Shown: positions 1-10,256, counted from the stretch's first letter. The stretch: DNA of 64,000 nucleotides from an uncultured Pelagibacteraceae bacterium (GCA_902527415.1 CABZPD010000002.1:1-64000); one strand, 5' to 3'. Made by a program: numbers and translations. The notes: a model not told the origin generated them from the sequence alone.

Positions 1-549
1 AATAGTAGCTAAAGTTGTGTAAGCAGTTCCTGATGAATTAGGATTTGCTACTTGGATTTCACCCTTATAAATAGGTTTTGTTAAGTCCATCCATGATTTT
101 GGAGCTGGAAGACCTTTTTTAGCCAAAAGATCTTTATTATATCCAAAACCTAGTGCACCAACATAAATCCCTACAGATTTATAGTCAGCATTTTTTGCTT
201 GGTTTTGTGCTGCTGGTAATAAATCATCAAAGTGTTTTGATTTATATTTTTCAGTTAAATTTTCCTGAGCAGCTGTTAAGTGTGGATCACCTGTTCCACC
301 AAACCAAACATCTCCTTTTGGATTAGACGCTTCTGCTTTAATTTTAGCAAAAGTTTCACCACTACTTGCTCTTGTCATTGCAACTTTTGTGCCTGTTTCT
401 TTTTCATAAGCTTGTTCAAGCATTTCACAAACATCAATTTCTACACTGCAATATAAAGTTAATTTTGCTGCAGAAGCTTTGTTTGTAAGACCAAACAATG
501 TTATTGAAAAAAGAAGGACAATAGATGCTATCTTGATTAGATTTTTCAT
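1..549 (-). CDS. ABC transporter periplasmic substrate-binding protein, Fe3+-type family (3' end cut by window edge)
   Basis: Reverse-strand reading from ATG at 549 gives MKNLIKIASIVLLFSITLFGLTNKASAAKLTLYCSVEIDVCEMLEQAYEKETGTKV..., a signal peptide followed by an FbpA/PotD-like start; open to base 1. Confidence 0.75.
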   Translation of the reverse strand, partial: MKNLIKIASIVLLFSITLFGLTNKASAAKLTLYCSVEIDVCEMLEQAYEKETGTKVAMTRASSGETFAKIKAEASNPKGDVWFGGTGDPHLTAAQENLTEKYKSKHFDDLLPAAQNQAKNADYKSVGIYVGALGFGYNKDLLAKKGLPAPKSWMDLTKPIYKGEIQVANPNSSGTAYTTLATI

Positions 550-705
550 TATTTCCTCTCTCTAAAGTTATATTGTTCTGAAAGTTAATATGTTTTATTA
601 AAAATTGTTACTATTTTATTACAAAATTCACTTCTAGGTTTAAAATTTATTTTAGTTATTAAATTAAAAATATTGTATAATTTTTTTTTTAAGAGGGGGA
701 AGTCA

Positions 706-1557
706 TTGGAAATTGTAACTAAGATAGCGCCAATCATATTGGCTCTGATCATGTTAGGCTTAGGCCTAGGATTAAAAATAGAAGATTTTGGAAGAGTATT
801 CAAAGCGCCAAAAGATTTTATAGTTGGTTTTATTTCTCAATTAATAATTCTTCCAATTGTAGCATACATATTAATTTTAATTTTAAAAACACCACCTGAA
901 ATAGCAATAGGAGTTATGATCATAGCTGCTGCACCAGGAGGAGTAACCTCTAATGTAATGACCAAATTTGCTGATGGTGATGTTGCATTATCAATATCTT
1001 TAACAGCTGTTATTAGTTTATTAAGTATAATTACAGTTCCTTTAATTATATTTACTTCTGCAGACATGTTAGGGATAACAGAAGTTTCTCAAAATATTTC
1101 AATGACTGGAATAGCACTAAAAATGTTTTTAGTGGTAACAGTACCTGTAATGTTAGGAATGATTATTAGAAAATTTGCTGAAAATTTCATATCTTCTAAA
1201 GTTGAAATATTTAATAAACTTAACATAATTTTATTCGCTGTTTTTTTCGTAGCAGCTTTTTATTCAGAAAGAGAAAATATTCTAAGCTTTATAAAACAAG
1301 CTGGTTTAATTGCTTTAATATTAAATATATTGATGATGGTTATTGCATACTACATTGCAAAAGCTTTTGCTTCAGGTGTAAAACAAATGAAGTGTATTGC
1401 TTTAGAATGTGGATTGCAAAATGGCACGTTAGCGTTATTTGTCTCTACGCAAATATTTGGTACTGATATATTATATGCATTACCAACAGGTGCGTATGCA
1501 CTAATCATGTATATAACAGGATTTATTTTTATTTATTTTTTAAAAAAATCTAATTAA
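706..1557 (+). CDS. Bile acid:sodium symporter family transporter
   Basis: ORF 673..1557; multi-TM with 'AAAPGGVTSNVMTKFADGDVALSISLTAVISL' and 'ECGLQNGTLALFVSTQIF' motifs. A TTG start at 706 preceded by AGAGGGGG fits better than 673. Confidence 0.85.
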   Translation: MEIVTKIAPIILALIMLGLGLGLKIEDFGRVFKAPKDFIVGFISQLIILPIVAYILILILKTPPEIAIGVMIIAAAPGGVTSNVMTKFADGDVALSISLTAVISLLSIITVPLIIFTSADMLGITEVSQNISMTGIALKMFLVVTVPVMLGMIIRKFAENFISSKVEIFNKLNIILFAVFFVAAFYSERENILSFIKQAGLIALILNILMMVIAYYIAKAFASGVKQMKCIALECGLQNGTLALFVSTQIFGTDILYALPTGAYALIMYITGFIFIYFLKKSN

Positions 1558-2513
1558 GGATTGATTATTCTTATTTGATTAAAGGTTTTATAAATAAAAT
1601 TACTTAAGCTAAGCATATTTTGGTTTATCATTTTACTTGTTTTTTGAAAGGCACTATCTTTAGCATCGAATGTAATTAATTTTTTTTCATTTATGTGAAG
1701 ATATTTTTTATTAATTAAATATTTTAGTTTTCTTACAACTGTTGGTCTTGGAATACCAGTTATCTCAGAAATCGACATGGCATTAACACCTCTTGAATCA
1801 GAACCCATAAGTGCTTTATGGTATGAACGTATATTTTTCTTTGGAGTAAATTCTTTATTCTTAACTGCATTAATAATGACCACCATTCCAATTGCTAAAT
1901 ATTCTAAATCTTTAATTTCATCCCTCCATCTCTTCATATAAATGAACCAGAATTTATTAAATTGGTACCAACAATAAGAGAAATTTTCTTTCATCGCAGA
2001 TATTATTTCATCAACTGAATAAACTTCAGTTGCAAGTTTTTCTTTTTTTAAAATTTTGTTAAATTCATGTAATATTGTTGCAATCTCTGTCAAAGTGTTG
2101 GTTGCTCTTGCCGAGTAGAGTGTATTTCTGACAATAAATATTTTCTTACCAACTCTTTTAATTGTTCCTTCATTCTCTAGTTCTAAAACTTTTCTCCTGA
2201 TACTCTCTTTGGGTACCCCAAGATCTTTTGAAATGTCTGAAATATTAATTTTACTAATCTCGATTGATTTATCTTTATAAAATGTGTCGTAATCAATTTT
2301 TACCCCATTTTGCCTGAAATATATAAGATCTTGATGTATCAAATATATAATGATTACGAACTTATCTATGTCTTTGTAATAATTGTAAGCTCTGACAAAC
2401 CAGTTGCTTGTTAAGGTAAAAAAAGAGGGTGCTAATGCGGCAAAATTATCTTGAATTATTTTATTGATTACCTTCTCATCAATATGTGCGGAAATACTAG
2501 GTAATGTATTCAT
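1554..2513 (-). CDS. Transcriptional regulator with two winged-helix DNA-binding segments
   Basis: ISDISKDLGVPKESIRRKVLELENEGTIKRVGKKIFI and AMSISEITGIPRPTVVRKLKYLINKKYLHINEKKLITF both look like wHTH units. Confidence 0.65.
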   Translation of the reverse strand: MNTLPSISAHIDEKVINKIIQDNFAALAPSFFTLTSNWFVRAYNYYKDIDKFVIIIYLIHQDLIYFRQNGVKIDYDTFYKDKSIEISKINISDISKDLGVPKESIRRKVLELENEGTIKRVGKKIFIVRNTLYSARATNTLTEIATILHEFNKILKKEKLATEVYSVDEIISAMKENFSYCWYQFNKFWFIYMKRWRDEIKDLEYLAIGMVVIINAVKNKEFTPKKNIRSYHKALMGSDSRGVNAMSISEITGIPRPTVVRKLKYLINKKYLHINEKKLITFDAKDSAFQKTSKMINQNMLSLSNFIYKTFNQIRIINP

Positions 2514-2629
2514 ATCTTTTAAAAAAACCCAATATGAACAAAAGTGAAATTAGAGTCAACCCATTTTGGACAACCCTAGTATGTAAAATTTAAACTAATA
2601 ATGATTAAAATTAACTTTATAAAACCAAT

Positions 2630-2827
2630 ATGAGTACAGAAAGCTTACATAGAACATCCGAAATTGTAGAGACCCCCTCTCAATATGTTGAAACTCCGAA
2701 AAGGGTTAATGTGGATGTTCTAAAGCAAAGGCTTTTAGAAGAAAAGAAGAAGGAAAAAGTTAAACGAACAATAATTTTATCATCTGTTATCGTTTCTTTG
2801 GGTGCTCTAACGATGTTAACTTATTAA
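2630..2827 (+). CDS. Small protein with C-terminal transmembrane helix
   Basis: 65 aa, charged N-terminus, 'RTIILSSVIVSLGALTML' TM; similar to 13803..14012. Confidence 0.55.
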   Translation: MSTESLHRTSEIVETPSQYVETPKRVNVDVLKQRLLEEKKKEKVKRTIILSSVIVSLGALTMLTY

Positions 2828-3820
2828 GGTTTCCAAATCTTTCTTTATTATATCCGGTATAGAAATTTCTTTTTTTGAGTTATTTTTATACCGGTTAAAT
2901 TTATTTTGTCCTGGATACATTATTTCCTTAACTCCTTTAATCTTAGGAAGTTTTTTTATTGTTATAATATTATCTTTAATTCGTTGGTTATAATTTTTTT
3001 GAAATAAATTTGCTTTAAAAGTTATAAATAAATGTCCAATATTTTGTGGGCCTGAAAAATCATCAAATGGATCTTTAACTCTTCCTGCGTGATTTCCTCC
3101 TGTTAAAACTCCACTTAATATATCTACCATCCAAGCAAGCCCCGAACCTCTAAAACCTGCAATTGGTAATTGAACTCCTGCTAATGCTTTTTTCGCATCT
3201 GTAGTTGGTTTGCCAAATTTATCTAAAGCAACTCCCGCAGGAATTGATTGATTGTTTCTTGCTGCAACTCTTATTTTTCCTCTATTAATCATTGAGATAG
3301 ATGTATCTAAAATAAATGGAATTTTAGAACCAGTAGGAGATCCAAAACAAATTGGATTTGTTCCAAACAACGTTTTTAATGCACCATGTGGAGCAACTGC
3401 TGGAGGAGCATTTGTATATATCATTGTAATTAAATTTTTTTTTACTGCTTGTTCAGCGTAATAGCCAGATAAACCATAGTGACCACTATTTTTAACAGCT
3501 ACCATTCCTATTCCAGTTTTTTGAGCATGTTTAATTGCAGTTTTAATTCCTAGATCAGCAGCAACAAAACCAATACTATTATTTGCATCAATGTGAGAAA
3601 TAGAAGAAGAAATTTTTTTAATTTTAATTTTTGGTTTTGGATTAATTACTTTTTTAGAAATTCGATCACAGTACATCTTAAGTCTAGATAAACCATGACC
3701 ATATGCACCAACTAATTCTGCGTTAATTAATGCATTAGTAGAAATTAAAGCATGATCTTTACTTAGACCAAATTTTTGGAATATTTTAATGACTTGTTTT
3801 TTTAAAACTGGGGTCTTCAT
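2816..3820 (-). CDS. Malate/L-lactate (Ldh family) dehydrogenase
   Basis: 'GHGLSRLKMYCDRI', 'NSGHYGLSGYYAEQA', 'GTNPICFGSPTG' motifs of the MDH2/LDH2 family. Confidence 0.85.
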   Translation of the reverse strand: MKTPVLKKQVIKIFQKFGLSKDHALISTNALINAELVGAYGHGLSRLKMYCDRISKKVINPKPKIKIKKISSSISHIDANNSIGFVAADLGIKTAIKHAQKTGIGMVAVKNSGHYGLSGYYAEQAVKKNLITMIYTNAPPAVAPHGALKTLFGTNPICFGSPTGSKIPFILDTSISMINRGKIRVAARNNQSIPAGVALDKFGKPTTDAKKALAGVQLPIAGFRGSGLAWMVDILSGVLTGGNHAGRVKDPFDDFSGPQNIGHLFITFKANLFQKNYNQRIKDNIITIKKLPKIKGVKEIMYPGQNKFNRYKNNSKKEISIPDIIKKDLETLIS

Positions 3821-3836
3821 TTCATCCCCTTAACAT

Positions 3837-5762
3837 TTATCCTTTTCCACGCCAAGGAATAGTTTTATCTATTATTTTTCTTAATGTAATATCAAATAAC
3901 AGACCAAGTAGTCCCATAATAAATATCGTTATCCAAATTACCTCATATTGGAAGTACTTTTTAGCAACGTTTTCAACAAAACCGATACCTGTTGTACCCG
4001 CTAAAAACTCTGCAGCAACAAGTGTTCCCCAACACATACCAACAGCAACTCTTATTCCTGTAAGAATTTCAGGAAGTGAATTTGGGAAAATTACATGTCT
4101 TAAAATTTGTTTTTTGGTAGCACCTAATGAGTGGGCAGCATGGATTTTTGAAAGCTGTGTTCCTGAAGCACCAGCTCTTGCAGAAATTATCATAATTGAT
4201 AAAGAGACCATAAATAATAAAAATACTTTTCCTGAGTTATCAATTCCAAGTACAGAAATAATCAAAGGTGCCCATGCAAGAGGAGGGACCGGTCTATAGA
4301 GTTCGATTAACGGATCAAAGAAACCTTTAGCAAATCTATTTAAACCCATAAACAGCCCTAAAGGTACACCAATGATGATACCAAAGATTAATCCTAAAAA
4401 TACTCTTAAAAAAGAATCCCAAATGTGTCCGTATGGAACGGGTACTTTAAATAATTTAAAATCACCTGTAACAACTTTTAAGACATTACTTTTAAAGTTT
4501 TCTTTAACAATTCCATCTTTTGTGTGCACTGGATACTCACCAGGTAATATATCTGCTATCCAATCTGGTAAAATAAAACCTATCATTTTACTCACGTCCA
4601 CCATCTCAATCCATAAAAGAGGAATATTTTTGTAGCCAACACTTGGTTTTGACATCAGGATAAATTTATTAAAAGTATCAGATGGTTTTGGTAGCCATCT
4701 TCCTGATCCTTGTTCTGAACATGTTGGTCCACTTGCAACTATTGTTCCAGCAGGGAATAAAAGAATATCTATTAATCTTAATCCACCTTGTTCTTTATTT
4801 TGTAATTCATCAAATTCAACAATTGCTGCCTGCATTTCATTTAATGCATTAGGGGGATAGATACTTGCAAACTCTATTCTTCTAGCAATTTTAACAATGT
4901 TCTTTGCATAATCAGATGCAATTTCCTGACTGTCATCTAAACCTTTTCTATAAGCTTTGATATCATCTTTAAGTTGTTTGATTGCATTTTTAAACTGTGG
5001 ATTATGATTTCTTACTTTAAAAAATTTATCGTTTATAATTTTAAGTTCAGCAGCTGCTGCAGCAAATTTTAAACCTCTATTCGTTTGTGGTGCAGTTGGT
5101 ATTTCTATTGTATTTTCTATAGAACCACTTCCAGAATCTATTGTTGTTATTCCCCAACCACCTTGTTCATTAATAAGCGTTTGCCTTTCACTTTTTTGAG
5201 CATCTGTTTCAAAAGGATAATCTTTCTTTTGGAAATTTAAGCTTAGAAGTTTTATTTCCTCAGTCATTTCGTTGATTTTAATTTTAGTTTCCATTTCCAT
5301 TAGCTCTTCACTAGTTAAGAAAGGAATTAATCTAGATGTTCTATCAATATAGCTTACTAGAATTGTTTTTTGTTGATCATTTAAATCTGGAGATCTATTT
5401 ATTTCGTTAGCAATTTTTTTAAGATTTTTATTTTCAATTTTTATAATTGAAGTACTTTTGAATTCTCTTTCTTCAATAGGAAATTGATATTTTAAACCTA
5501 ATAATGACTCGTTAATTTTTGCAACCTGACATAATTCATTCGCTGATTTTGGATAGAAACCTTTTGCAATATCCCATGAATAATAAAGCCATAACATTAG
5601 AATTGCACTCGTTCCAACTATTACCCAGTGGGTTCCACCTTTTGCTCTCTCTGGATTGCCAAAAACAGCATCAACTTTTTCAGTTCTAATTAATCTTCTC
5701 CCATAAAGAATACAGCCAATAACAGATACGATAATTAATATTGTTACAAATTGGGTTAACAT
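3837..5762 (-). CDS. ABC transporter permease (nitrate/sulfonate/taurine type) with long N-terminal extension
   Basis: C-terminal ~220 aa is a BPD_transp_1 TauC/SsuC-like permease (EAA loop 'AAHSLGATKKQILRHVIFPNSLPEILTGIRV'); N-terminal ~400 aa is atypical. Confidence 0.85.
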   Translation of the reverse strand: MLTQFVTILIIVSVIGCILYGRRLIRTEKVDAVFGNPERAKGGTHWVIVGTSAILMLWLYYSWDIAKGFYPKSANELCQVAKINESLLGLKYQFPIEEREFKSTSIIKIENKNLKKIANEINRSPDLNDQQKTILVSYIDRTSRLIPFLTSEELMEMETKIKINEMTEEIKLLSLNFQKKDYPFETDAQKSERQTLINEQGGWGITTIDSGSGSIENTIEIPTAPQTNRGLKFAAAAAELKIINDKFFKVRNHNPQFKNAIKQLKDDIKAYRKGLDDSQEIASDYAKNIVKIARRIEFASIYPPNALNEMQAAIVEFDELQNKEQGGLRLIDILLFPAGTIVASGPTCSEQGSGRWLPKPSDTFNKFILMSKPSVGYKNIPLLWIEMVDVSKMIGFILPDWIADILPGEYPVHTKDGIVKENFKSNVLKVVTGDFKLFKVPVPYGHIWDSFLRVFLGLIFGIIIGVPLGLFMGLNRFAKGFFDPLIELYRPVPPLAWAPLIISVLGIDNSGKVFLLFMVSLSIMIISARAGASGTQLSKIHAAHSLGATKKQILRHVIFPNSLPEILTGIRVAVGMCWGTLVAAEFLAGTTGIGFVENVAKKYFQYEVIWITIFIMGLLGLLFDITLRKIIDKTIPWRGKG

Positions 5763-6559
5763 TAATTATCTTTCCCCATTATTTCTTCTTCCATATTCCA
5801 AATCATGGATAAAATTTCTTCTCTTGTAGATGAAAATTCTTTATTTTTTTTAATTTCTCTTAAATCTTGTGTAAGACCCATTTCTGCAAATGGAAGATTG
5901 TACTCTTTATGTATACGCCCTGGTCTTGGTGCCATTACATACAATCTTTCTCCTAGTAACAATGCTTCTTCAACAGAGTGAGTAATTAAGATAATAGTTT
6001 TTCCTGTTTCTTTCCAAATCTTTAAAACTAAAGACTGCATCTTTTCTCTTGTTAATGCATCTAACGCACCTAAGGGTTCATCCATTAAAATCAAATCAGG
6101 ATCATTGATTAAACATCTTGCAAGCGCAACCCTTTGCTGCATACCACCTGATAATTGATAAGTTGGCGTGTTACCAAAACCTTTAAGTCCAACTATATCT
6201 AACCACTCATCAACTTTCTTAGCTGTAACTTCAGGATCTTCTTTTTTCATTCTGAGTCCGAAATTTACATTTTCAGCTACCGTTAACCATTCAAACAAAG
6301 CACCTTGTTGAAAAACCATTCCTCTTTCAACACCAGGTCCATCAATTTCATTATTGTTAAGCGTTATTTTTCCTGAAGTAGGTCTTAAAAATCCTGCAGT
6401 AATATTTAATAAAGTTGTTTTTCCACAACCTGAAGGACCAAGAACTGTAAGCAACTCTCCTTTTTTTAAAGTAAAGCTTACATCTTTTAAAGCATGAACT
6501 GTTTCTCCTTTAGGAGTTTTAAAAATCATGTTCAGATTTTGAGAAATCAGATCACTCAT
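5762..6559 (-). CDS. tauB: ABC transporter ATP-binding protein, taurine/nitrate type
   Basis: Walker A GPSGCGKTT, signature LSGGMQQRVALARCL, Walker B LILMDEPLGALDALTR; overlaps the permease gene. Confidence 0.85.
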   Translation of the reverse strand: MSDLISQNLNMIFKTPKGETVHALKDVSFTLKKGELLTVLGPSGCGKTTLLNITAGFLRPTSGKITLNNNEIDGPGVERGMVFQQGALFEWLTVAENVNFGLRMKKEDPEVTAKKVDEWLDIVGLKGFGNTPTYQLSGGMQQRVALARCLINDPDLILMDEPLGALDALTREKMQSLVLKIWKETGKTIILITHSVEEALLLGERLYVMAPRPGRIHKEYNLPFAEMGLTQDLREIKKNKEFSSTREEILSMIWNMEEEIMGKDN

Positions 6560-6589
6560 AAGTGCCTTATATTAGAAATTTTATAAAAA

Positions 6590-6630
6590 AAATAGGCACC
6601 AATCATAAAATCAGTGCCTATTTAAAAACT
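6590..6630 (-). terminator. Stem-loop plus U-tract between substrate-binding protein and ATPase genes (putative attenuator)
   Basis: AAATAGGCAC (6590-6599) / GTGCCTATTT (6614-6623); on the minus strand it is followed by a run of T. Confidence 0.7.
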
Positions 6631-6645
6631 TTTAAACCCTTAAAA

Positions 6646-7587
6646 TTATAAAGGTAAGAAACTTGTATCTACAGCTCCTCCTGGAGTTCCCATTCCTTTT
6701 AGGAAACCATCAAGATTACCACTTTCCATAGATTGTTTAGTTTCTTCTGGAGTTAAGAATTTGAAACCACTTAAAGTGTCTTTCATATCTGCAACTGTCA
6801 TTTCAGAAGCTTTCGCCATAGCATTCATATCAGCTTTACCAGCTTTATATCTAGCATTAGCTTCATGAGTAACTTCGATGAAAGTTCTTAACATACCTGG
6901 GTTTTCTTTCATGAATTTATCTGTAACAGAAGTGATATCTATACCTAAGATACCAGCCGCTCTAGCTTCATCTACAGTTAAAAGTCTTGATCCAACTGCA
7001 GTTGCTGCTTTAATAGAGTTACCACCAAATAAACATGCCATTACAACATCACCGCTTACTAATGCAGCAGCACCTTCTTCTGGGTCCATTTGAATAATGT
7101 CCATTTTACTTCTGTCAGCACCAACAACTTTCATACTTTCATCAAAAACGTATTCAGCCATTGTTCCTAGTGGAACAGCAACTTTTTTACCTTCTAATTC
7201 AGTAGCGTTTGCTTTTGTAATTCCAGATGCATTAGATGTAACACATGTAGTTCCACCCATTCCGTATTCCATAGCAATATCAACTAATTTGATAGGTGCA
7301 TTAGATTTTACAGCATTGATAAAAGGTACTAATCCTTGAGAGTAAGAAATATCAATATCTCCTGCTAACATTGCATCAGTCATTGCTCCACCATTAGTGA
7401 AATTTGTCCATTTAACTGGAACACCAAGAGCTTTAGCAAAATTCTTTTTCTGCATGTCTTCTAAATTTGGGCTTGGCCATTCTAGAAAGTATGCAACTCT
7501 AACTTCATTTGCAGCTGAATTAGCAACTGAAATTGATAGGTTAAGTGCGAATATAGATCCTAGAATAAAACTTAATATTTTTTTCAT
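6646..7587 (-). CDS. tauA: Taurine-type ABC transporter substrate-binding protein
   Basis: Signal peptide, 'VRVAYFLEWPSPN...' and NMT1/TauA-like fold motifs; genes for an ATPase and permease follow. Confidence 0.8.
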   Translation of the reverse strand: MKKILSFILGSIFALNLSISVANSAANEVRVAYFLEWPSPNLEDMQKKNFAKALGVPVKWTNFTNGGAMTDAMLAGDIDISYSQGLVPFINAVKSNAPIKLVDIAMEYGMGGTTCVTSNASGITKANATELEGKKVAVPLGTMAEYVFDESMKVVGADRSKMDIIQMDPEEGAAALVSGDVVMACLFGGNSIKAATAVGSRLLTVDEARAAGILGIDITSVTDKFMKENPGMLRTFIEVTHEANARYKAGKADMNAMAKASEMTVADMKDTLSGFKFLTPEETKQSMESGNLDGFLKGMGTPGGAVDTSFLPL

Positions 7588-7690
7588 TTATTCCCCTATG
7601 TTTAATTAATTAAATTACCTCATTTAAATTCAATTTCAGAGGGATGTAAAACAAAAAAAAATAATTCAATTCAAGGTTGTATAGTTATAA

Positions 7691-7704
7691 TACCAAATAT
7701 GGTA
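7691..7704. promoter_or_regulatory. Candidate operator TACCA-N4-TGGTA between divergent transporter and aminotransferase genes
   Basis: Perfect 5-bp arms TACCA/TGGTA in the divergent intergenic region. Confidence 0.4.
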
Positions 7705-7784
7705 GACAAAATATTTCTAGCAATGAAAATGATTTAGTCTAATAGTTAGAAAATTAATAACACTTTTTATAGAAAGAAATTTTT

Positions 7785-9131
7785 ATGAGCACACAAAATA
7801 AAACAGCAATTCCAAATTCTTTAAATGAGCATTGGATGCCATTTACATCTAACAAAGATTTTAAAGAGAATCCAAGATTAATTGTTGAAGCAAAAGGTGT
7901 GTATTTAAAAAACCATCAAGGACAAACACAAATTGATGCAAGTTCAGGATTATTTTGTAATCCTTTAGGCCATGGTAGAGAAGAAATTATTGAAGCAATA
8001 ACAAATCAATTAAAAACTTTAGATTATTGTCAACCTTTCCAACAAGGTTTTGGTGGATCATTTGAATTAGCAACTAGAATTTCAAAACATACTCCAGGAA
8101 ACTTGAATAGAATGTTTTATACTATTTGTGGTTCAACTGCTGTTGAAACTGCAATTAAAATTGCAATCGCTTATCACAGGGCAAGAGGAGATAGTCAAAG
8201 ATTTAGATTTGTTGGTAGAGAAAGAGGTTACCATGGAATGAATATTGGCGCGACTTCTGTTGGAGGTATGGTTAATAATGTTAAAACTTTTGCAAGTGTT
8301 TTAATGCCAGGTGTTGTTCATATGAGACATACACACTTACCAGAACATAAGTTTGTAAGTGGTCAACCAGAAACAGGTGTTGAGTTAGCAGAAGATTTAG
8401 AAAGAATTTGTATGAACTTTGGAGCTGAAAATATAGCAGCTTGTATTGTTGAACCTATTGCAGGATCAACAGGTACATTAGTTCCACCAAAAGGATACTT
8501 ACAAAGGTTAAGAGAAATTTGTGACAAACACGGAATACTTTTAATTTTTGATGAAGTAATCACTGGTTGGGGAAGAACTGGATCTCCATTTGCATCACAA
8601 GAGTATGGAGTCACTCCAGACATGATGACAATGGCAAAAGCTACTACAAACGGAATAAGTCCAATGGGAGTTGTTGCATGTAAAGAAGATATTTATGATG
8701 CCATTGCAGAAAATGCTCCTAAAGGAACAATTGAATTATTCCATGGATATACTTATTCAGGAATTCCAATTTCTGTAGCTGCTGGATTAGCTGTGCAAGA
8801 TATCATTGAAAAAGATGATATTTTTAACAGAGCTAAAAATTTAGCACCTTATTTCCAAGAAGGTTTAATGTCTCTAAAAGATATTGATGTTGTTGATAAC
8901 ATCAGAGGATATGGAATGATGGGTGGAATAGATATTGTAATGGATAAAAAACCAGGTGCTGCTGGATTTACTTGTTTTAAACATTGTTATGAAGCTGGAG
9001 TAAATTTCAAAGCTACAGGTGATTGTTTAATCATTGCACCAATGTTTATTTGTGAAAAAAAACATATTGATGAGATTATTGAAAAACTTCGAACTGGAAT
9101 AACAAATTACGCAAAAAGCAAAAAGAATTAA
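7785..9131 (+). CDS. Class III omega-aminotransferase, probably taurine--pyruvate aminotransferase
   Basis: 'LLIFDEVITGWGRTG' PLP-lysine region motifs; divergent from the tauAB-like genes and followed by alanine dehydrogenase. Confidence 0.8.
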   Translation: MSTQNKTAIPNSLNEHWMPFTSNKDFKENPRLIVEAKGVYLKNHQGQTQIDASSGLFCNPLGHGREEIIEAITNQLKTLDYCQPFQQGFGGSFELATRISKHTPGNLNRMFYTICGSTAVETAIKIAIAYHRARGDSQRFRFVGRERGYHGMNIGATSVGGMVNNVKTFASVLMPGVVHMRHTHLPEHKFVSGQPETGVELAEDLERICMNFGAENIAACIVEPIAGSTGTLVPPKGYLQRLREICDKHGILLIFDEVITGWGRTGSPFASQEYGVTPDMMTMAKATTNGISPMGVVACKEDIYDAIAENAPKGTIELFHGYTYSGIPISVAAGLAVQDIIEKDDIFNRAKNLAPYFQEGLMSLKDIDVVDNIRGYGMMGGIDIVMDKKPGAAGFTCFKHCYEAGVNFKATGDCLIIAPMFICEKKHIDEIIEKLRTGITNYAKSKKN

Positions 9132-9140
9132 TTTTCGTTT

Positions 9141-10256
9141 ATGAAAATTGGAGTTCCTAAAGAAATAAAACCTCAGGAAAATAGAATTGGTTTAACACCA
9201 GATAGTGTTAAAACTTTAGTTTCAGAAGGACATGAAGTTTTAGTTGAAAACAATGGTGGGTTTGAAGCGGGTTTTGAGAATGATCAATATTTAAAAGCTG
9301 GGGCTAAAATTGCTAATACAGCAGCTGATATTTTTAATGATGCAGAAATAATTGTTAAAGTTAAAGAACCTCAAAAAGTAGAAGTAGATATGATAAGAGA
9401 AAATCAAATTGTATATACCTATCTCCATTTAGCTGCTGCAAAAGAATTAACCGAAGGATTAATAAAATCTAAAAGTATTAATATCGCATACGAAACAGTT
9501 ACTGATGATAATGGAAGACTGCCTTTACTTGCTCCCATGAGTGCTGTTGCGGGAAGAATGTCAGTACAAGCTGGTGCTCATTGTTTGGAGAAAAATCAAA
9601 GTGGCAGAGGTTTGCTATTAGGGGGTGCACCAGGTGTAACAGGTGGAACAGTAGTTATATTGGGTGGAGGAGTTGTTGGAGAAAATGCTGCAGTGATTGC
9701 AACTGGTATGCAAGCTAAAGTTCATATTGTAGATAAATCAGAGGCTAGATTAAAACAACTTGTTGAAATGTTTGGAGATAAAATTATCCCAGAACAAAGT
9801 GATAAAACTGATTTAGATAAATTAGTTGCTGAGGCAGATTTATTAGTTGGTGGAGTATTAATCCCAGGTGCAGAAGCACCAAAATTAATTACCAAAGAAA
9901 TGATTAAGACTATGAAAAGAGGATCTGTAATTGTTGATGTTGCAATTGACCAAGGAGGATGTGTTGAGACAAGTAAACCAACAACACATGGAGATCCAAC
10001 ATATATAGTTGATGATGTAGTTCATTATTGTGTAGCGAATATGCCAGGTGGTGTTCCTAGAACCTCTACTTTAGCGCTAAATAATGCTACATTACCCTAT
10101 TTGATAAAACTCGCTAATAAAGGTTATGAAAAAGCATTAAGTGAAGACAAAAACTTTTTAGCAGGTCTTAATATATACAAAGGAGAGGTAACTTATAAAG
10201 CCGTTGCCGATGTTTTTGGTTATGAATATTCTAATCCTGAAAAAATATTTAATTAA
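9141..10256 (+). CDS. ald: Alanine dehydrogenase
   Basis: MKIGVPKEIKPQENRIGLTPDSV; 'HLAAAKELTEGL'; NAD-binding 'VVILGGGVVGENAA'. Confidence 0.93.
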   Translation: MKIGVPKEIKPQENRIGLTPDSVKTLVSEGHEVLVENNGGFEAGFENDQYLKAGAKIANTAADIFNDAEIIVKVKEPQKVEVDMIRENQIVYTYLHLAAAKELTEGLIKSKSINIAYETVTDDNGRLPLLAPMSAVAGRMSVQAGAHCLEKNQSGRGLLLGGAPGVTGGTVVILGGGVVGENAAVIATGMQAKVHIVDKSEARLKQLVEMFGDKIIPEQSDKTDLDKLVAEADLLVGGVLIPGAEAPKLITKEMIKTMKRGSVIVDVAIDQGGCVETSKPTTHGDPTYIVDDVVHYCVANMPGGVPRTSTLALNNATLPYLIKLANKGYEKALSEDKNFLAGLNIYKGEVTYKAVADVFGYEYSNPEKIFN

